Assembly (NCBI GenBank): GCA_015499985.1
Contig: JAAAUF010000026.1
Coordinates: 29,323-93,322 of the forward strand
Direction of reading: 5' to 3'
DNA length: 64,000 nt
Source of the DNA: Haplosporangium gracile
Taxonomy: Eukaryota > Mortierellomycota > Mortierellomycetes > Mortierellales > Mortierellaceae
Part shown: in pieces, positions 47,416-59,542 of the stretch
Numbering within the stretch: the stretch's first letter is position 1
How the letters are laid out: each line of letters starts with the position of its first letter
Made by a program: the position numbers and the translations under genes
The notes under the pieces: generated by a model
Databases searched by the model: none
What the model was told of the DNA's origin: nothing
Seen by the model: the letters and a program-made list of their open reading frames with translations, nothing else

Positions 47416-47430
47416 GTAGGGTACTCATTT
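47416..47430 (+). promoter_or_regulatory. ZIP-promoter element, copy 4
   Basis: GTAGGGTACTCATTT, 417 bp upstream of the second ZIP gene and about 110 bp beyond its TATA-like box. Identical over 14 bases to copies 2 and 3 of the other ZIP promoter. Confidence 0.5.
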
Positions 47431-48920
47431 CTTGTCCGGACAATACTTATCGCCCATACCCCTACCTTAGTCATGAACGGTGGATTGTGCGGGACTAGAG
47501 GAGAAAAATGGTCTAGACACAGCAGATAGTCACTCTCCTTCGCATCAAAAGAACAAACGAAAATCAAAGGGACATGTAGACATCGGAGTTATCTCTTTCC
47601 TTGAGCCTCGGAGGTACCTCTCGTGAATGGAAAGAGATGAAGAAAAGGAAGTCAAGTGAAAACAAGGACGCTCTCTCCCCCTTTCTGCTTGCTTTCGTCA
47701 TCTCCACCGCGAGTCTGTAATATTCGATCCACTTCATCAGTCCAATCCTACCATCAAAGCCAACGATGGCATTGCACGCCTACAAGAAAAGAAAAAAAGA
47801 TCGAACGCATACTTGGAGTGCCTCCACTGCACATCTACAGTCCGTTCTTTCCTTATCCTGACGAGCGCCGTCGATCTTGCGTTTCGACCCCATGTGGGTC
47901 AACTCCCACGGACATCTCACTCTGCATTTTACGCCATACTTCCCTCCTTTTTCATTTCATGGTCCAAAGTCCAGTAGTGCCCTTTTCTGTCTCATACCTC
48001 CCAAAATGGCATCGTTTTCTTCAACAAACAAACATTAGGCAACAGTAGACCCAACTGGACAAGCACAACGCCATTGTTGTTGTTTGTTTATGGATGTCAA
48101 AGACAAGGTCCGTAACTGGTAGGGTACCCATTTCTGATACCCTGTCGACTGTTGGACACTTTGGAAACCCCCAAATGGGTAAAATAATGCCTCATGGGCC
48201 CAGCGAGTGTTATTTTTTTTTCAACGTCCGAACAATAATGAACACTTGCGCCAATTGCTCACACACTTCCACAACCTCCATCTCTCTCCAAGTCGCCAAT
48301 CCATCGCTCTTCTTCACCCACGCTTCAAGTTGAAGGCGACTGACAAAGGTAACAGAACAAAGCAGAAGATGCAGTCTTTGTGCTCTACCCATCGGAAAAG
48401 TAGGGGACGAATAGCGTGATCAAAATGGAGAAGAAATAACAAAAAAAGGAAGGAACATCCTGTTTGGACCATCTCATCTTTTTTTTTTTTCCTGCTTCTC
48501 ATTCACTGCCAGCCTAATTACCCCTGCCTTTCGCATCTGTACCCTCGACATAATAAAAAACCCTTCTCGTCCCATTTTTCCACACAAGCCAACTTCATGT
48601 ACATCCCCCACAGAGGAAAATTAAGAACTCGCCGCGGAAATGTATCTTTTTTTGCATCTCATTTTTATTGTGGCTTCGGTTCACTATTTATTATTATTGT
48701 TGGGAGGGCTATTTTACATTCGTTTTTACAGTTGGGAAAAAGAAGAAAGGAGGAAAGAAAAAGAGCTTGGAACGGGAAGAAAAAAAAGAAAGAAATGAAA
48801 ATGAACATGAAAATGAAAATGAAAAGGAGAAAGAAATGAAATGGGATACGATAGGATGGGACGGGATGGGTGGGAAACAAGAAAAATGAAGAAAAGGTTA
48901 AATAATGAGACTGCGACCAT
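47431..48920. other. Intergenic between second ZIP gene and bromodomain gene
   Basis: Distal promoter DNA of the ZIP gene and, at its right end, the 3' flank of the bromodomain gene (-), which is rich in GAAAATGAAAAT-type repeats (48770-48840). Open frames here lack coding-type codon use. One ZIP-promoter element lies at 48118. Confidence 0.5.
48118..48133 (+). promoter_or_regulatory. ZIP-promoter element, copy 5 (variant)
   Basis: GGTAGGGTACCCATTT, the C-variant of the element, whose centre GGGTACCC is a perfect palindrome. It is 1.1 kb upstream of the second ZIP gene. Confidence 0.4.
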
Positions 48921-51900
48921 CTACGGTGATGATCCCGGCGACGAGAGCGAAGATGCAGATCCTTCCCTATCAGACGAAGCTGCAACTGCAGGAGCAGCCA
49001 TTACTGCATTTGGCTCTGATAATGCTTCTGGTCCAGGTGCTGGTGTCGAAATAGTGGAATCTGCAAGAGGCGCCGACAAAGTCGTTGAGGGTGGCACTGT
49101 CGCTGTTTCTGTTGTCGTAGAAGTGTTCGGTGGCGCCACGGGGGTCGATTCGGATGTTGCGGTTGCGGTCACTGTTGCTGCCGAGTCTGAAGTAGCCTTC
49201 GCCTCAGTCAACATTGGGAATGTCAATGCTGGCGTAATAACGGATGCGAGTACAGGTGTGGGTGTTGGTGCTGGTGCTGGTGCTGGTTTGGGGGCCTCCG
49301 TCGTTTCTATTGCTGCTGCTGTTGTTGTTGATGGTGTTGGTGGTGTTGGTGGTGGGGGTGGTGCGGACAGGGTAGCGGCAGCTGTGGCTGCAGGAGTTGC
49401 CACCCCACTGGGTGTAATAAGTGCAGTGGGTGCAGTTAGTGCAATGGGTACAGCAGGGGTAGCCTGTGAGGTGATAGGGGTAGCGACCACAGAACTGGAT
49501 TCAGGGAATGCGAGAGAGGTATTCGCTACAGGGGCAGGCGAGACTGCAGCAGATGTGGTCACAGCAGGTGTAACGGAAGCAGCTGGAGCAGCAACTGGTG
49601 CAGGTGCGGTCGGTGTAACAGCAACAGGCACGGCGGCGGCAGATGTAGGAGTGGCGGGTGCAGGCGTAGGTACAGGAGGGAGGATTGGTGGAGGAAGTTT
49701 CTCGGGATTGACCTCTGAGAGGGGGACATACTTGGCCATCTCAACGAGTCGCTCGCGGATGGTCTTGGTCAGGCGCTGCACCAGCGCCTTGTCTTCGTCG
49801 GATAACGTGACCATCACCACATCCTTATCCTTGACAGCCTTGCCCTTGTCCTCGGCGGTTGTGCTCTCGGCAGTAGCCTCTGTAGTAGCCTTTGCTGCCT
49901 GACCCTCAGCGGCTTTGGCTGCAACCCACTCAACTACCTTCCGCATGTCGGCCGAGTTCTTCTCGAGAGACTCTCGGACCCACTTCTTGCTCTCCTCTGA
50001 ATCCCCGCCTGTCCAGCTCTGGCCCCATTCGATCTTAACTTTCTCGTCCACTGGCGCCGATGGCAAAAGACTGTCGAGTTCGATCTTTAGCTGTCTCCAG
50101 GTTTCATAATCGGCCTTCACCTTCTGGGCCCGAGGCCACGCCTTAATGTCGCGCACGACCTGTCGAATGTCAATCATCTCTGTCTCCGTCTGGCTCGACG
50201 TCATGAGTACATCCGGTTTCTTTTCGTTCTTCTCGTCCCTGACAGGCTGCTGCAAGCCATCCTTCTCCTCGTTCTTGACTTCAGCATCCTTAAACTCGAC
50301 ATCAGTAATGATTGCAGCGGCTGTGACCTCTGTTTCTCCTCTTTCTGATGGAACAATCGCATCTTCCATGACCGCATCCTCTGGCTCCGTCGGCTGGTCA
50401 GTCTGCATATCTTGACTATCGTCCGTAGGAATATCCTTGTTCGCTCCGACCTTCTTCTCCAATAGGCCTATGGTTGACGCGATTCCGGTTGCATCGCCCA
50501 TTTCGGTATCGAAATTCTGTTGCCAGAGAGCCTTGGAAATTCGAGTGTCCACGTCCGAAGGTTGACCCGTCTTCTCCTCCAACACAATAGCTGCTACCTT
50601 GTCTGCAATCGTGCTGGCTCCCCGGGTCAGTTTTTCGACCTTCTTGCGGATGTGCTCCTTGACCTGCAACAGACCCGCGGCATCGGATTCTTTCATCTGC
50701 GAGACCTCCTTGTCATCAACGACTCCTTCCATGAACATGGCAAGACTTCTGACATAGGCCTCGCCAGTGTCGTCTCCAAAGACCATACCTGTAAAGACTG
50801 GGAGGCTGATGCTGGAAGATCCATCGGTTTCAGCGGACGACTTATCCATGATGGCATAAGGCCCATAGTCCAGATAACTTGCTGGACGAGAACCGGCGGT
50901 GGGAGGCTTCCAGTAAGGGTAGTCGTCAAGATATTGCCCGTTGTAGGAGGTATTGGCATCGAGGAGTGGGCGCAGTGTAGGCGGCGAACCGAATTCTGAT
51001 TCGACGGGGATGAGGGACCATGGGTCGGGATGAGACGCTGGGTCAATTGATCCGTCGGTAGCGTAGCTGAAGGCGATGGTTCCATCTCTGCGGTGTTTGA
51101 TTTTCTTTGTCTTTCTGTACTGCTGTGGAGTGTGTGACCGGCCAGAGTCTGCGATCGACATGGGTGACTATTGTTGTTGTTATTATTGCAAGTATTCGGT
51201 ATAGAATAATATTGCGGCATGCAAGATGTAAGTGATTCGATCCAATTGCAACATACTGAAACACAGACAAACAATCATTACTATCATCATCATCGCACAT
51301 TCAAATTACGGCGGATCAACAAAATAACAAAATAGCGTTCGCTATATTGATATGTTTCAACCTCCGCAATCTGACATCATCATCTTCACTTACATCAACC
51401 GCCGGCTCCACACTCATAAACGATCCACGGCTCTGCAATTCGTTCGCAGTCCCACCCCCGCCACTATTACCGCTGTAGTCGCCCATGCCACCAATATCAA
51501 GCGTCTCCTCATCCTTGACAGTCCGTAGAACTTCCTCGTCCCGATTCAGAATAGTCTTGCGCTCGCGCTCAATCGCGCGTGTCCCCCAATCCCAAAGCTT
51601 ATCTGCCTGTCTCCAATAGAGCGTCTCCTTGGCGTTGTAGAGTCGCGCATTGTCGCAAACAAGCTGAAAGTCAGACAAGAACTCGTCAATCGTCGGGTAA
51701 AAGTTGCGCTCTACCTTCGACCGCATGGTTGCAAAGTCCATTGGGTTCTTGATGATGGTTGCATAATCCAGCACCACAGTAGGATCCACTGGCTGACTGA
51801 ACAAGACGTACGAATCTCGTCTACAGTACAAATTTAGATAGAATTCAGGTCAATACAATGTTAAGAAGACAACGGTGCTCAATGCATGAAAAATTGACTT

Positions 51901-53506
51901 CCAAGTGCATCGAAACTTACTTGATAAAGTTGTCTAGTAACTTGTGGCAGACAACGGAAAGCTCCTTCTTTTTTGGGATGGCGGGTGTTGTCGTCTTGGG
52001 GGTTAAATGCCGCTTGGAGCCCTTGCCCTTTCTACCGCCTCTGATTGATGCTGGGACGGATCCTTCGCGAGGCATCGACTCTGCGGTCTCCTTGCCCTCC
52101 TTGGCCTCCTTAGCCTCCTTGGCAACTGAGGGCTTACGAGCCTTCTTGGGCTTGGATGCTGATGCAGATGGTGGAAGAGTCTTTGAGCCCATTTGACCAG
52201 CCCTGATCGTCTTCGATCCAAACTGTGCATTAGTTCCTGGGTCCAGAATAGGCGAAGTCAACTCGCCACTGTCCGACTCGTCTCCTTCCTCTTCATCGTC
52301 TTCGTCCTCGTCATCATCATCGTCCTCTGGCTCATCAAGCTCGCCTGCTAAGGGATCGTCCACATCCTCATCCTCGTCCTGCGATACCCCTGTCTCCTGC
52401 ATCACTATTCTCTGTAAAGATGACCGAGGCTTCTTCATTCCGAGTTGAGAATGCGGGTGCGCTGACATAGGTTCCTGGTAGGTGGGCTGAACCGGAGCTT
52501 CTTCCTGCTTGATACTGACTGATACGTCTCCATTACTCTGACCGACGGATCGAGAGCGGGACCGAACTTTGGATTGTTGTGGTGATGGAGGTGTTGGCTG
52601 CAGGTAATGTTGTTCGGCTTCGTCCGAAAGGTGACTGGGGTGTGATCGGTGGGATGAAGATCTCCGGCTCTTCTTCCTTTTCTCCTTGCCTGGCCGCATT
52701 GTGATCCTGGGTGAGTCGTGTCCATCTAAATCCTCGTCCACCATTTCATCCCGATCCACTTCTTCCGTTGGCTCCAGCTCGTAGTTCTGCTGCTGCTGCT
52801 GCTGTTGGTATGACCCTGCGGCGTCCTGATCCTCGTGCTTGCGGTGTCGATGCCTATGCTTATGCTTGTGCTTCTTCTTCTTTTTATGTGACGACATCTG
52901 TGGGGTGTCCAGGTCCTGGTCCTCGTCCAGATCAACTGACGACTGCCTCCGGCGATATGAGTGGTTGACCTCCTGCTCGTCGTTGTCATAGTCGTTGTTG
53001 TTGTTATCGTCTTCGTCGTCAGAGACGATGCTGATCTGCTCCGAGGAACGTCGCTTCTTTTTTGACGAGCTGTTGGACTTGTGGCTAGAGACCGAGGAGG
53101 ATGGAGGCGCGATTGAAGATAGCTTCAGCGAGATCTTGAGAGGTGGTAACTTGATAACAGGTCGTGATGATGATGATGATGATGATGGCGGCGGTAGAGG
53201 GGGTGAAGCTACCTCGTCCTGGTCATAGTCCTGGTACCGATCATGGTCAAGGTCGTGGTTGCTGTTCTCGTAATCGTAAAAGTCGCTGCGGCGTTCCTTT
53301 TTGTTCTTCTTTTTCTTTTTCCTATCGCGACTGGATGAGGCGTCGTAGTCGTAGCTGCTGTTGTTGCTGTTATGATAGTCTTCCTCAGCAGCCGCTGTTC
53401 TTGAAGAAGAGGACGGCTTTCGCTTGGCTGAGGGGCGGAGGGTTTGGGTATCTGAGGAATGGGGCGGATCCAGGTCTGGCAGGGGCGGGGATCGTGCAGC
53501 ACCCAT
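48921..53506 (-). CDS. BRD7/BRD9-type bromodomain protein
   Basis: A nuclear acetyl-lysine reader, 1419 residues, from exons 51921-53506, 51394-51820 and 48921-51167 (minus strand; GTAAGT-type donors, phases 2 and 0). Residues 1-500 are disordered, with a Lys/His stretch (KKKKKHKHKHRHRHRKH), acidic runs and poly-Gln. The bromodomain, about 510-615, is interrupted by intron 1. It shows the ZA loop (DYATIIKNPMDFATM) and the acetyl-lysine-binding Asn in CDNARLYN. Exon 3 opens with the region typical after the bromodomain in BRD7/BRD9 (DUF3512-like): HRRDGTIAFSYATDG, then YLDYGPYAI. The last 250 residues are Pro/Ala/Thr/Val-rich. In animals BRD7/BRD9 belong to SWI/SNF remodelers; a similar role here is inference. 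It is divergent from the METTL4-type gene across 422 bp. Confidence 0.9.
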
Positions 53507-53928
53507 GAGCGAAGTGTGAATGGGGGTGTTCTGGTTGATATGTAACTATTTGTTGGACTGTTGGACTGTTTGATGGTCGTCACTGAACTGTACGTTGGGT
53601 GTTCGGCTTGAAATTGGACGGTCGTCTTCTCTTCTGCTCGATCTTTGTCTTGTTGGGTGTCCTTGTTACAAGTGGAGGTGGGTGGGGGGGGTGTGCACTG
53701 CAAGGTAGAGGCGACTGGACGAGTTGCATTTTTTTCATGTGGCTTAGTCCCTCTTTTAAGCAATGCGAAATGTCTTGCTTCTCGCACGTGACGTATTTTC
53801 GAACATTGCACTTCAAATGTCCAGTCGAGAAAGACAAAAGTTCAGGCTGAACCGACTCTTCCCTCTCCCACTTTTCAACTCGTCAACCGCAAGAAGCACA
53901 AACGAAAAATTCAGGAAAAGAAACACGG
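53507..53928. promoter_or_regulatory. Bidirectional promoter of the bromodomain and METTL4-type genes
   Basis: The 422 bp between two divergent start codons must serve both genes. At 53785-53795 it contains CACGTGACGTA, a palindromic E-box (CACGTG) overlapping a CRE/ATF-like TGACGTA. No TATA box is evident. CACGTG is the site of bHLH factors such as Cbf1 in fungi; use here is unproven. Confidence 0.6.
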
Positions 53929-55569
53929 ATGAGGACAACCATCATCACAACCACAGACGGAGCTGTCCTCCTCGGACCAGTCAAGGAGCTCTTCACAGGG
54001 TGGAGCATACGGTCAGGTACCTTCCGTGTAGCACAACCATACGACAAATCAGTCTTATCCAACACAGAGCCAGCAGTAGCAGTATCAGAATCACCAGCTC
54101 AGCCAGTCGAACCAAGTCGTCCTCACAAGAAGCAAAAGCTATCAACCCTCCAACCCAACAACGACGATGAACTCACGCAATGGATCCAATCCGCTCTTCA
54201 GTTGCTCATGCAAAACGACAGCACAAAGACATATATCTCTTCGATGCAGCAGGACGACTTTTACGGCACATGTGTCGACGCACCCGCCAACGAGGAGTTC
54301 ACTCTAGATCTCGTCAAAGCCCGATCAACATTACAATTACTTCGTCACGGATTCCAGTCGACTTCCACCAACCGGCGACGGAACCAGACAGACAACGACA
54401 CTCTTGTTGAATTCGAAAAGATTCAACTTGATCCAGACAACCAGCAGCAGCAATTGGAGATGACTGACGTGTACGAGACGCTTGTTACCAACCAGGGCCC
54501 TCAGCCTGCATTCATCACTTTTCCGACAGAGGGACAACCGCGCTATCTGATTCCACCCTTCTCAGCATTCGTCGCATCTGACTTTAGCAATATACAGGGA
54601 CTAAAAGCCATCGGTATGTCGCATACACAATATTTCATGCACCAATTTGCGTGCACTCGCTCCTCGTCCTACATCTCACTCACCCTCATCTCTACATTTC
54701 TTCTGATTAGCGGCGCAGAGTGGAGGGTTCGATATGATTGTGATGGATCCGCCTTGGCAGAACGCATCAGTGGACCGGATGGACCATTACGAAACCTTCG
54801 ACCTGTACGAGCTTTTTAAGGTACCCATTCCTGACCTGTTATCGCCCATTTTAAGCAACAATGGAGGTCATGAAGGTGGGAGAGGAGTGGTTGCTGTGTG
54901 GATTACCAATCGAGCCAAGATCCGGAAAGTCGTTGTCGAAAAACTGTTTCCCGCCTGGGGCCTCGAACTCGTTGCCCATTGGTACTGGCTTAAGGTAAGT
55001 TGTTTCTTGTTAGAAGACGGACACCTATTACTTCTCAACGTCAGGATAATGTCCTATATCAACTATGTCCTTCCGCCAATACTCTATAGGTGACAACACA
55101 TGGAGACCCTGTATTAAGTCTCGACAACAAGCATCGGCAACCTTACGAAGGTATCTTGATTGGGAGGAGGAAAGCGCCAACACCTTCAACATCTCCAGAA
55201 GCAGTTGAGGACGCAAGAATAGCTCCAACGGGCACAAGACCAAGTCGCAAGCTGATTATCAGTGTGCCGAGCCAACATTCTCGCAAACCGTCCATCATGG
55301 ATCTTTTGAAAGAGGAATATTTTCAGGACGCCCGACCATCAGGTACTTCAGAGGACAAGGCACTACCCAAGGAGGTAGCGAAGTGGCCACCAAGGCGTCT
55401 AGAGCTGTTTGCTAGGACTTTGGAAGAAGGTGTTCTGTCATGGGGTAATGAGCCCTTCAAGTATCAATACTGTGGCAGAGGATCTGCGCCACTCATCCAG
55501 GACGGACACCTCATCCCCTCGACTACGATGGATGTCTCTAGTAATAATTCATCATGCTGTAGCCATTAA
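53929..55569 (+). CDS. METTL4: METTL4-type MT-A70 adenine N6-methyltransferase
   Basis: A SAM-dependent adenine-N6 methyltransferase of the MT-A70 family, 482 residues. Exons 53929-54613, 54711-54994 and 55090-55569 join with donors GTATGT and GTAAGT and acceptors GATTAG and CTATAG. The catalytic DPPW is at 241-244 within FDMIVMDPPWQN. The METTL4 signature continues with VAVWITNRAKI, HWYWLKVTTHGDPV across intron 2, HRQPYEGILIGRR, KLIISVPSQHSRKPS, LELFAR and SWGNEPFKYQY. This order distinguishes METTL4 from METTL3/METTL14. Residues 1-220 hold the less conserved N-terminal region. Family members methylate U2 snRNA adenosine or DNA adenine; early-diverging fungi carry abundant DNA 6mA, but the main enzyme proposed there is a related complex. 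Substrate here is therefore open. Located divergently from the bromodomain gene. Confidence 0.94.
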
Positions 55570-56194
55570 CCAGCTGTTGAGGTAATAAAAGTGAACGTAA
55601 TGTATACTGCCACACCCCTGCTGTGTCTGCAAACAGGCGTGCGAACATGTTACAAGAAAGAAAGATGCGGCGGGTGGTTTGGTGTGAAAATTGGCAGAGG
55701 ATTTCAAGGTACGTCCCATTAAAGCCGCCAATGGCCCATCGGATGTTTATAAACCGTTGCCCGTGCTCGGCAGTGTATTTCGCACACACATACTACCGAC
55801 AGACTAGTTTTTTGCCTGTCTTCGGGCGAGAGGGGGCAAAGCGCACTCGTTCTCGCTTTCTTCCTTGCCATATTTGGATCCGTACAGGGTCGAAGCAAGC
55901 AATTCTTTGTCTCCAGTGCTCTCTAATCCCTTTCCTTTTCCCTTTTTCTCTCTCAAACAAGGCGTGCGATTTGATTGAGCGGTGGGAAGAGTCAAAAAGA
56001 GAAAAGGGAAGCCCTGACCAATTGACGCTTGCAGATGTGAGTTCCTTTCAACTAAGACAGCAAAAGGCAACCGTGTGCCTTTTTCTCCTTTTCCCACTTC
56101 TTTTTCTCCTTTTCCCACTTCTTTTTCTCACTTTCTCACTTCAACTTCCTTCCCCCCTCTCACCTTTTCAACTCTCATTCTCATTTCAGGAAAC
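55570..56194 (+). promoter_or_regulatory. Leader of the carboxypeptidase gene with a probable 153-nt 5'UTR intron
   Basis: After the methyltransferase stop codon there is no further gene. A donor GATGTGAGTTCC at 56037 and an acceptor CTCATTTCAG ending at 56189, five bases before the ATG, suggest a 5'UTR intron. It contains a tandem 21-bp repeat of TTTTTCTCCTTTTCCCACTTC around 56082-56128. Confidence 0.5.
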
Positions 56195-58652
56195 ATGAAG
56201 AAATTTCTCAGCATCTCAGTCGTATTGAGCTTTGCTTTGCTGGCCACCCAGTCCGCAGCTCAGGTGGTCTCTGTCACAGGTGACCTGACCTTCACCTCGG
56301 AAGGCGGTGCCTCAGAGAGTGCCCAGGTGGTCTTTGGTGGTCGCTATAAGGGAGGAAGTGGCCCTCAGCGTATCTCCCACTGCGACGACGATGACATTTT
56401 TGGCATCAAGCAAGGTACCATTCCCAATCGATTCTCCTCTACTTCCTCTTCTTCTTCTTATGGTGTTACTGCTCTGAGTGAGATGGTAAGAGATAACGAG
56501 TGGAGATAGCTGACTGACCATGAACAACTTAATATCTACCCTAATCTCTCACGCGCGCATGTGTATGTCCACTCTATTGCTGTGGTGTTAGTCAATTACC
56601 CACGCGAGCTCAAAAACCATGCTCTGGTCCGTTTCAATGCCCGCAAGCACCACGACATCACATTCCCCGTCCCCGCTGGATTCGCTCAGGAGGTAGTTTC
56701 ACCCTTGTCCTCGGCAGCTCATGAGCAAGAAGGACCCATGGAGACAATGCTCCAACACCTCGATGTCTGGTCTCGCTCCAGCGCTTCAGACGAAGTTTTG
56801 GCCCACTTTACAGCGTCCCAGTTTGAACGATTCGAGCGTGCGATGCACCTGAAGGGCATTCCCGAGGGTGGCGACGATTGGCAGGTCATCGAGCGGGATC
56901 TTCAACGAGTCGCAGATGAGGATGCCAGTAACATCTATATGACTTCGCTCCTGGTCCGTGCAGAGGAGAAGATCTCTGTCTGGAAGAACAAGCACCACGA
57001 CAAGGACAAGAAGAAGAAGCGGGTTGACTTTGATACCTGGTTCAAGAACTACCACCCTCACGACGAGATCAAGAACTTTTACTTGCAGATTGCGGACGAT
57101 TACCCGGAACTGGTCACCTATATCCCTTCGATTGGACAGACCGTTGAAGGGCGCGATATCTTTGCCATTAAGCTTACTGCCAAGGAGCACGATGGGAACA
57201 TTAAGGAGAAGCCTCAAATCTGGTGGCAAGGCCTGTAAGTTATTGCTTTGTCTCTTTCGTTTCTGTTTATGGGGGAGATTGTCTACGTATAGGGAACTGC
57301 GTTACTTTGATTAAGGTCCGGACTTGACTTGACTTGAGGCCTTGGCTCTGTCACTCGCGCGACCTTTGCAACATTGAACCGAAAGCTAAGCACGACTGAC
57401 GTGAACTGACCCCACTGTTTTTCCTCTTTCCATTCGAATGTCTCTGCTTCCAACCCTCACTTAAAATAATCGAACACCCGTTTCCCCTTTTTGTCTCTGT
57501 CTGTCGATGATGATACCTGTATTCATAACGACAGCCAGCATGCCCGAGAGTGGGCCGGTGGTTCTACAGGTGAGCGGAATGAGAAATATTGCTAATACGG
57601 ATCCATCGGTTTATGAAGAGGAAGCCGGGGAAACATCCATACGGCGTCTTTTTCTGTTTCCTGGTGGATCTATGTCGGTTTAAACACGAGTGAGCATGTC
57701 TGCGTGAATGTTCCTTCCATCCTTCCCTTCCTTTCCTTGTTCCTAACACGTTTTTTTTTATCTACATTAACGTTTTACTCTATGTATGATGTGATGCTCT
57801 CATAGTCCAATTCCTGACCCACCACTTGACAAGCAACTATGGCAAGAATGACAACATCACCGCCATCCTGCGCGACACAGAGTTCGTGATCGTCCCCATC
57901 ATGAACGTCGACGGTTACGATTACACCTGGAACAACAACCGCCTCTGGCGCAAGAATCGTCGTCAAAACAGTCTCGGTGCCTACGGTGTCGACCTCAACC
58001 GGTATGCCTCCACTTTTTTTTTTTTGGTTGCATTACATACTTACTTTGGTCGTAAACATTGGCAAGCTATCGTTTGCTGACTTTTATTGTGCCCAATATG
58101 TTTTTTTCTATTAGCAACTGGGATGATCACTTTGGACAGGGTGGATCGAGTGGATTCCCATGGAGCGAGACCTATCACGGCCCATCGGCCGCATCAGAGC
58201 CAGAGGTTCAAGCCCTCCAAAAGTTCTTTAGCGAACAAAAGCGTATCGTCGGTGCCATCGATTTCCACTGCTACTCCCAGCTTGTCCTTCGCCCTCAGGG
58301 TTGGACCACCCAACTGTCCCCTCACGAGAAGGAGCACAAGTTTGTTGGCGACCGTATTGTCAGCATCATCAAGAATGTCCATGGCAAGAAGTACATTAGC
58401 GAGCCCTCGGTGGCCCTCTACAAGACCACAGGCGCTGCTAGTGATTGGTTCTATGGCGACCAGGCGACTGCTGCCAACAATGGTCAACATGTCTACTCGT
58501 ACACCATCGAGTTGCGTCCCTCGGACACTAACCCTGGTGGACGTAGTGGGTTCATCTTGCCTCCTGAGGAGATTATTCCTCTGGGCGAGGAGATTGCCCA
58601 GGCCATGGAGTTCTTTGTTGACTATGTTGTTAAGAATCCACTCAAGGACTAG
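56195..58652 (+). CDS. Secreted zinc carboxypeptidase, peptidase family M14
   Basis: A secreted exopeptidase releasing C-terminal residues; 543 residues in five exons: 56195-56414, 56592-57234, 57535-57569, 57806-58001 and 58115-58652. All junctions are GT-AG and in phase; the third exon is only 35 nt. Signal peptide 1-21 (LSFALLATQSAAQ). Residues about 22-240 form the propeptide, longer than usual. The catalytic domain starts near residue 240 (KNYHPHDEIKNFYLQIA). Zinc ligands are His290 and Glu293 in QHAREW, and His416 in IDFHCYSQ. Substrate-binding Asn-Arg is in GVDLNRNWD (364-365), and the catalytic Glu497 in YTIELRP. All catalytic residues are present, so it should be active after propeptide removal. 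Ser474 before Asp-Trp argues against a basic-specific (B-type) enzyme. Confidence 0.94.
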
Positions 58653-59542
58653 GAAGCTCTGAACCCAGCCACCTCGTCCTCTCAAATGCACATTTTTAGG
58701 CCCTCGTTCTGATGGCGTTGTGCATGTATGTACAGAGAAAAAAATATTTTTTTACTTTTTATTTATAAAGAAAAACTTTTATACCTTGTACCCTTGGTGT
58801 TGGATATGGATCTTGAGTAAGCGTCATGGGGTTGGTCTTTGATTCATGTTTGGCTTCTTGAATTTGCTTGTTGTTTACTAGCATAGCGCTACTTTCTGCT
58901 AGCAAGGAGAGGATCAAAGGGCGGCCTAGCTCTGCTTTCTGTCGTCAATGACCTCGGTTCATATGGGCTTTATCGCTCCAACGATGATGGTGCAATACAA
59001 AGCAAATTAAACAAACCCATCATCGATCTTCTTCTTCATTGCGTACAAGGGCTAAAAAAGCACAAAACGTTCAACAATGACATCGGATGCATCTGTATCT
59101 GTATCTAGACGCTCGCATCTCATCATTTCACACAAAACAAAAAGCGTCCTGCCTTGTGTGTGCATTTACCCCCCTTCCCCAATGTCATATTTCATTAGTA
59201 GTGTGAGAGCACTTTGTGTCCAAGGGAAGGAACCAATACGCCCTCGTCTTCCCAGCAAGTAATAAAGTTGTGGTACTTTAGTGATGAGAGAAGTGAACCT
59301 CCTTCTTGTCTCTTTTGTCTTTCTCATCAACATCCAAAACGAATCAACCCGACATTCGAACTTTTTTTTTTTCTTCTGCATTTCGATTCTGGACAAGGAC
59401 AAGCCAGTACATGCAACCATCCCTCCGCTTATAGACAGTGACAGGAGGACAACATATCAGCAGCAGTAGCTTACAACACCTATAGACAGAGACGACAGGA
59501 AGAATACCTGAGACTGATAGAGTGACCTCTGCCTGATTGACG
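58653..59542. other. Intergenic: carboxypeptidase 3' flank and beta-barrel gene promoter
   Basis: About 900 bp between two co-oriented genes. The first 150 bp is AT-rich with poly-T/A typical of a 3' end, and the remainder is the promoter of the next gene. No coding-type frame. Confidence 0.6.

Noticed and set aside
47656..48048. A 130-codon plus-strand frame upstream of the second ZIP gene
   Set aside because: Codon use is AT-rich and unlike real genes here, with no domain and Ser/Arg/Pro-rich random character; it overlaps presumed promoter DNA.
55623..56198. A 191-codon plus-strand frame between the methyltransferase and carboxypeptidase genes
   Set aside because: It runs through a pyrimidine-rich leader with an apparent 5'UTR intron, has mixed composition and no recognisable domain, and ends at the start of the carboxypeptidase.
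57379..57400. A short 5S rRNA-like match (AAGCTAAGCA) within a carboxypeptidase intron
   Set aside because: Only about ten bases resemble the 5S internal control region; the flanking 5S stems are absent.
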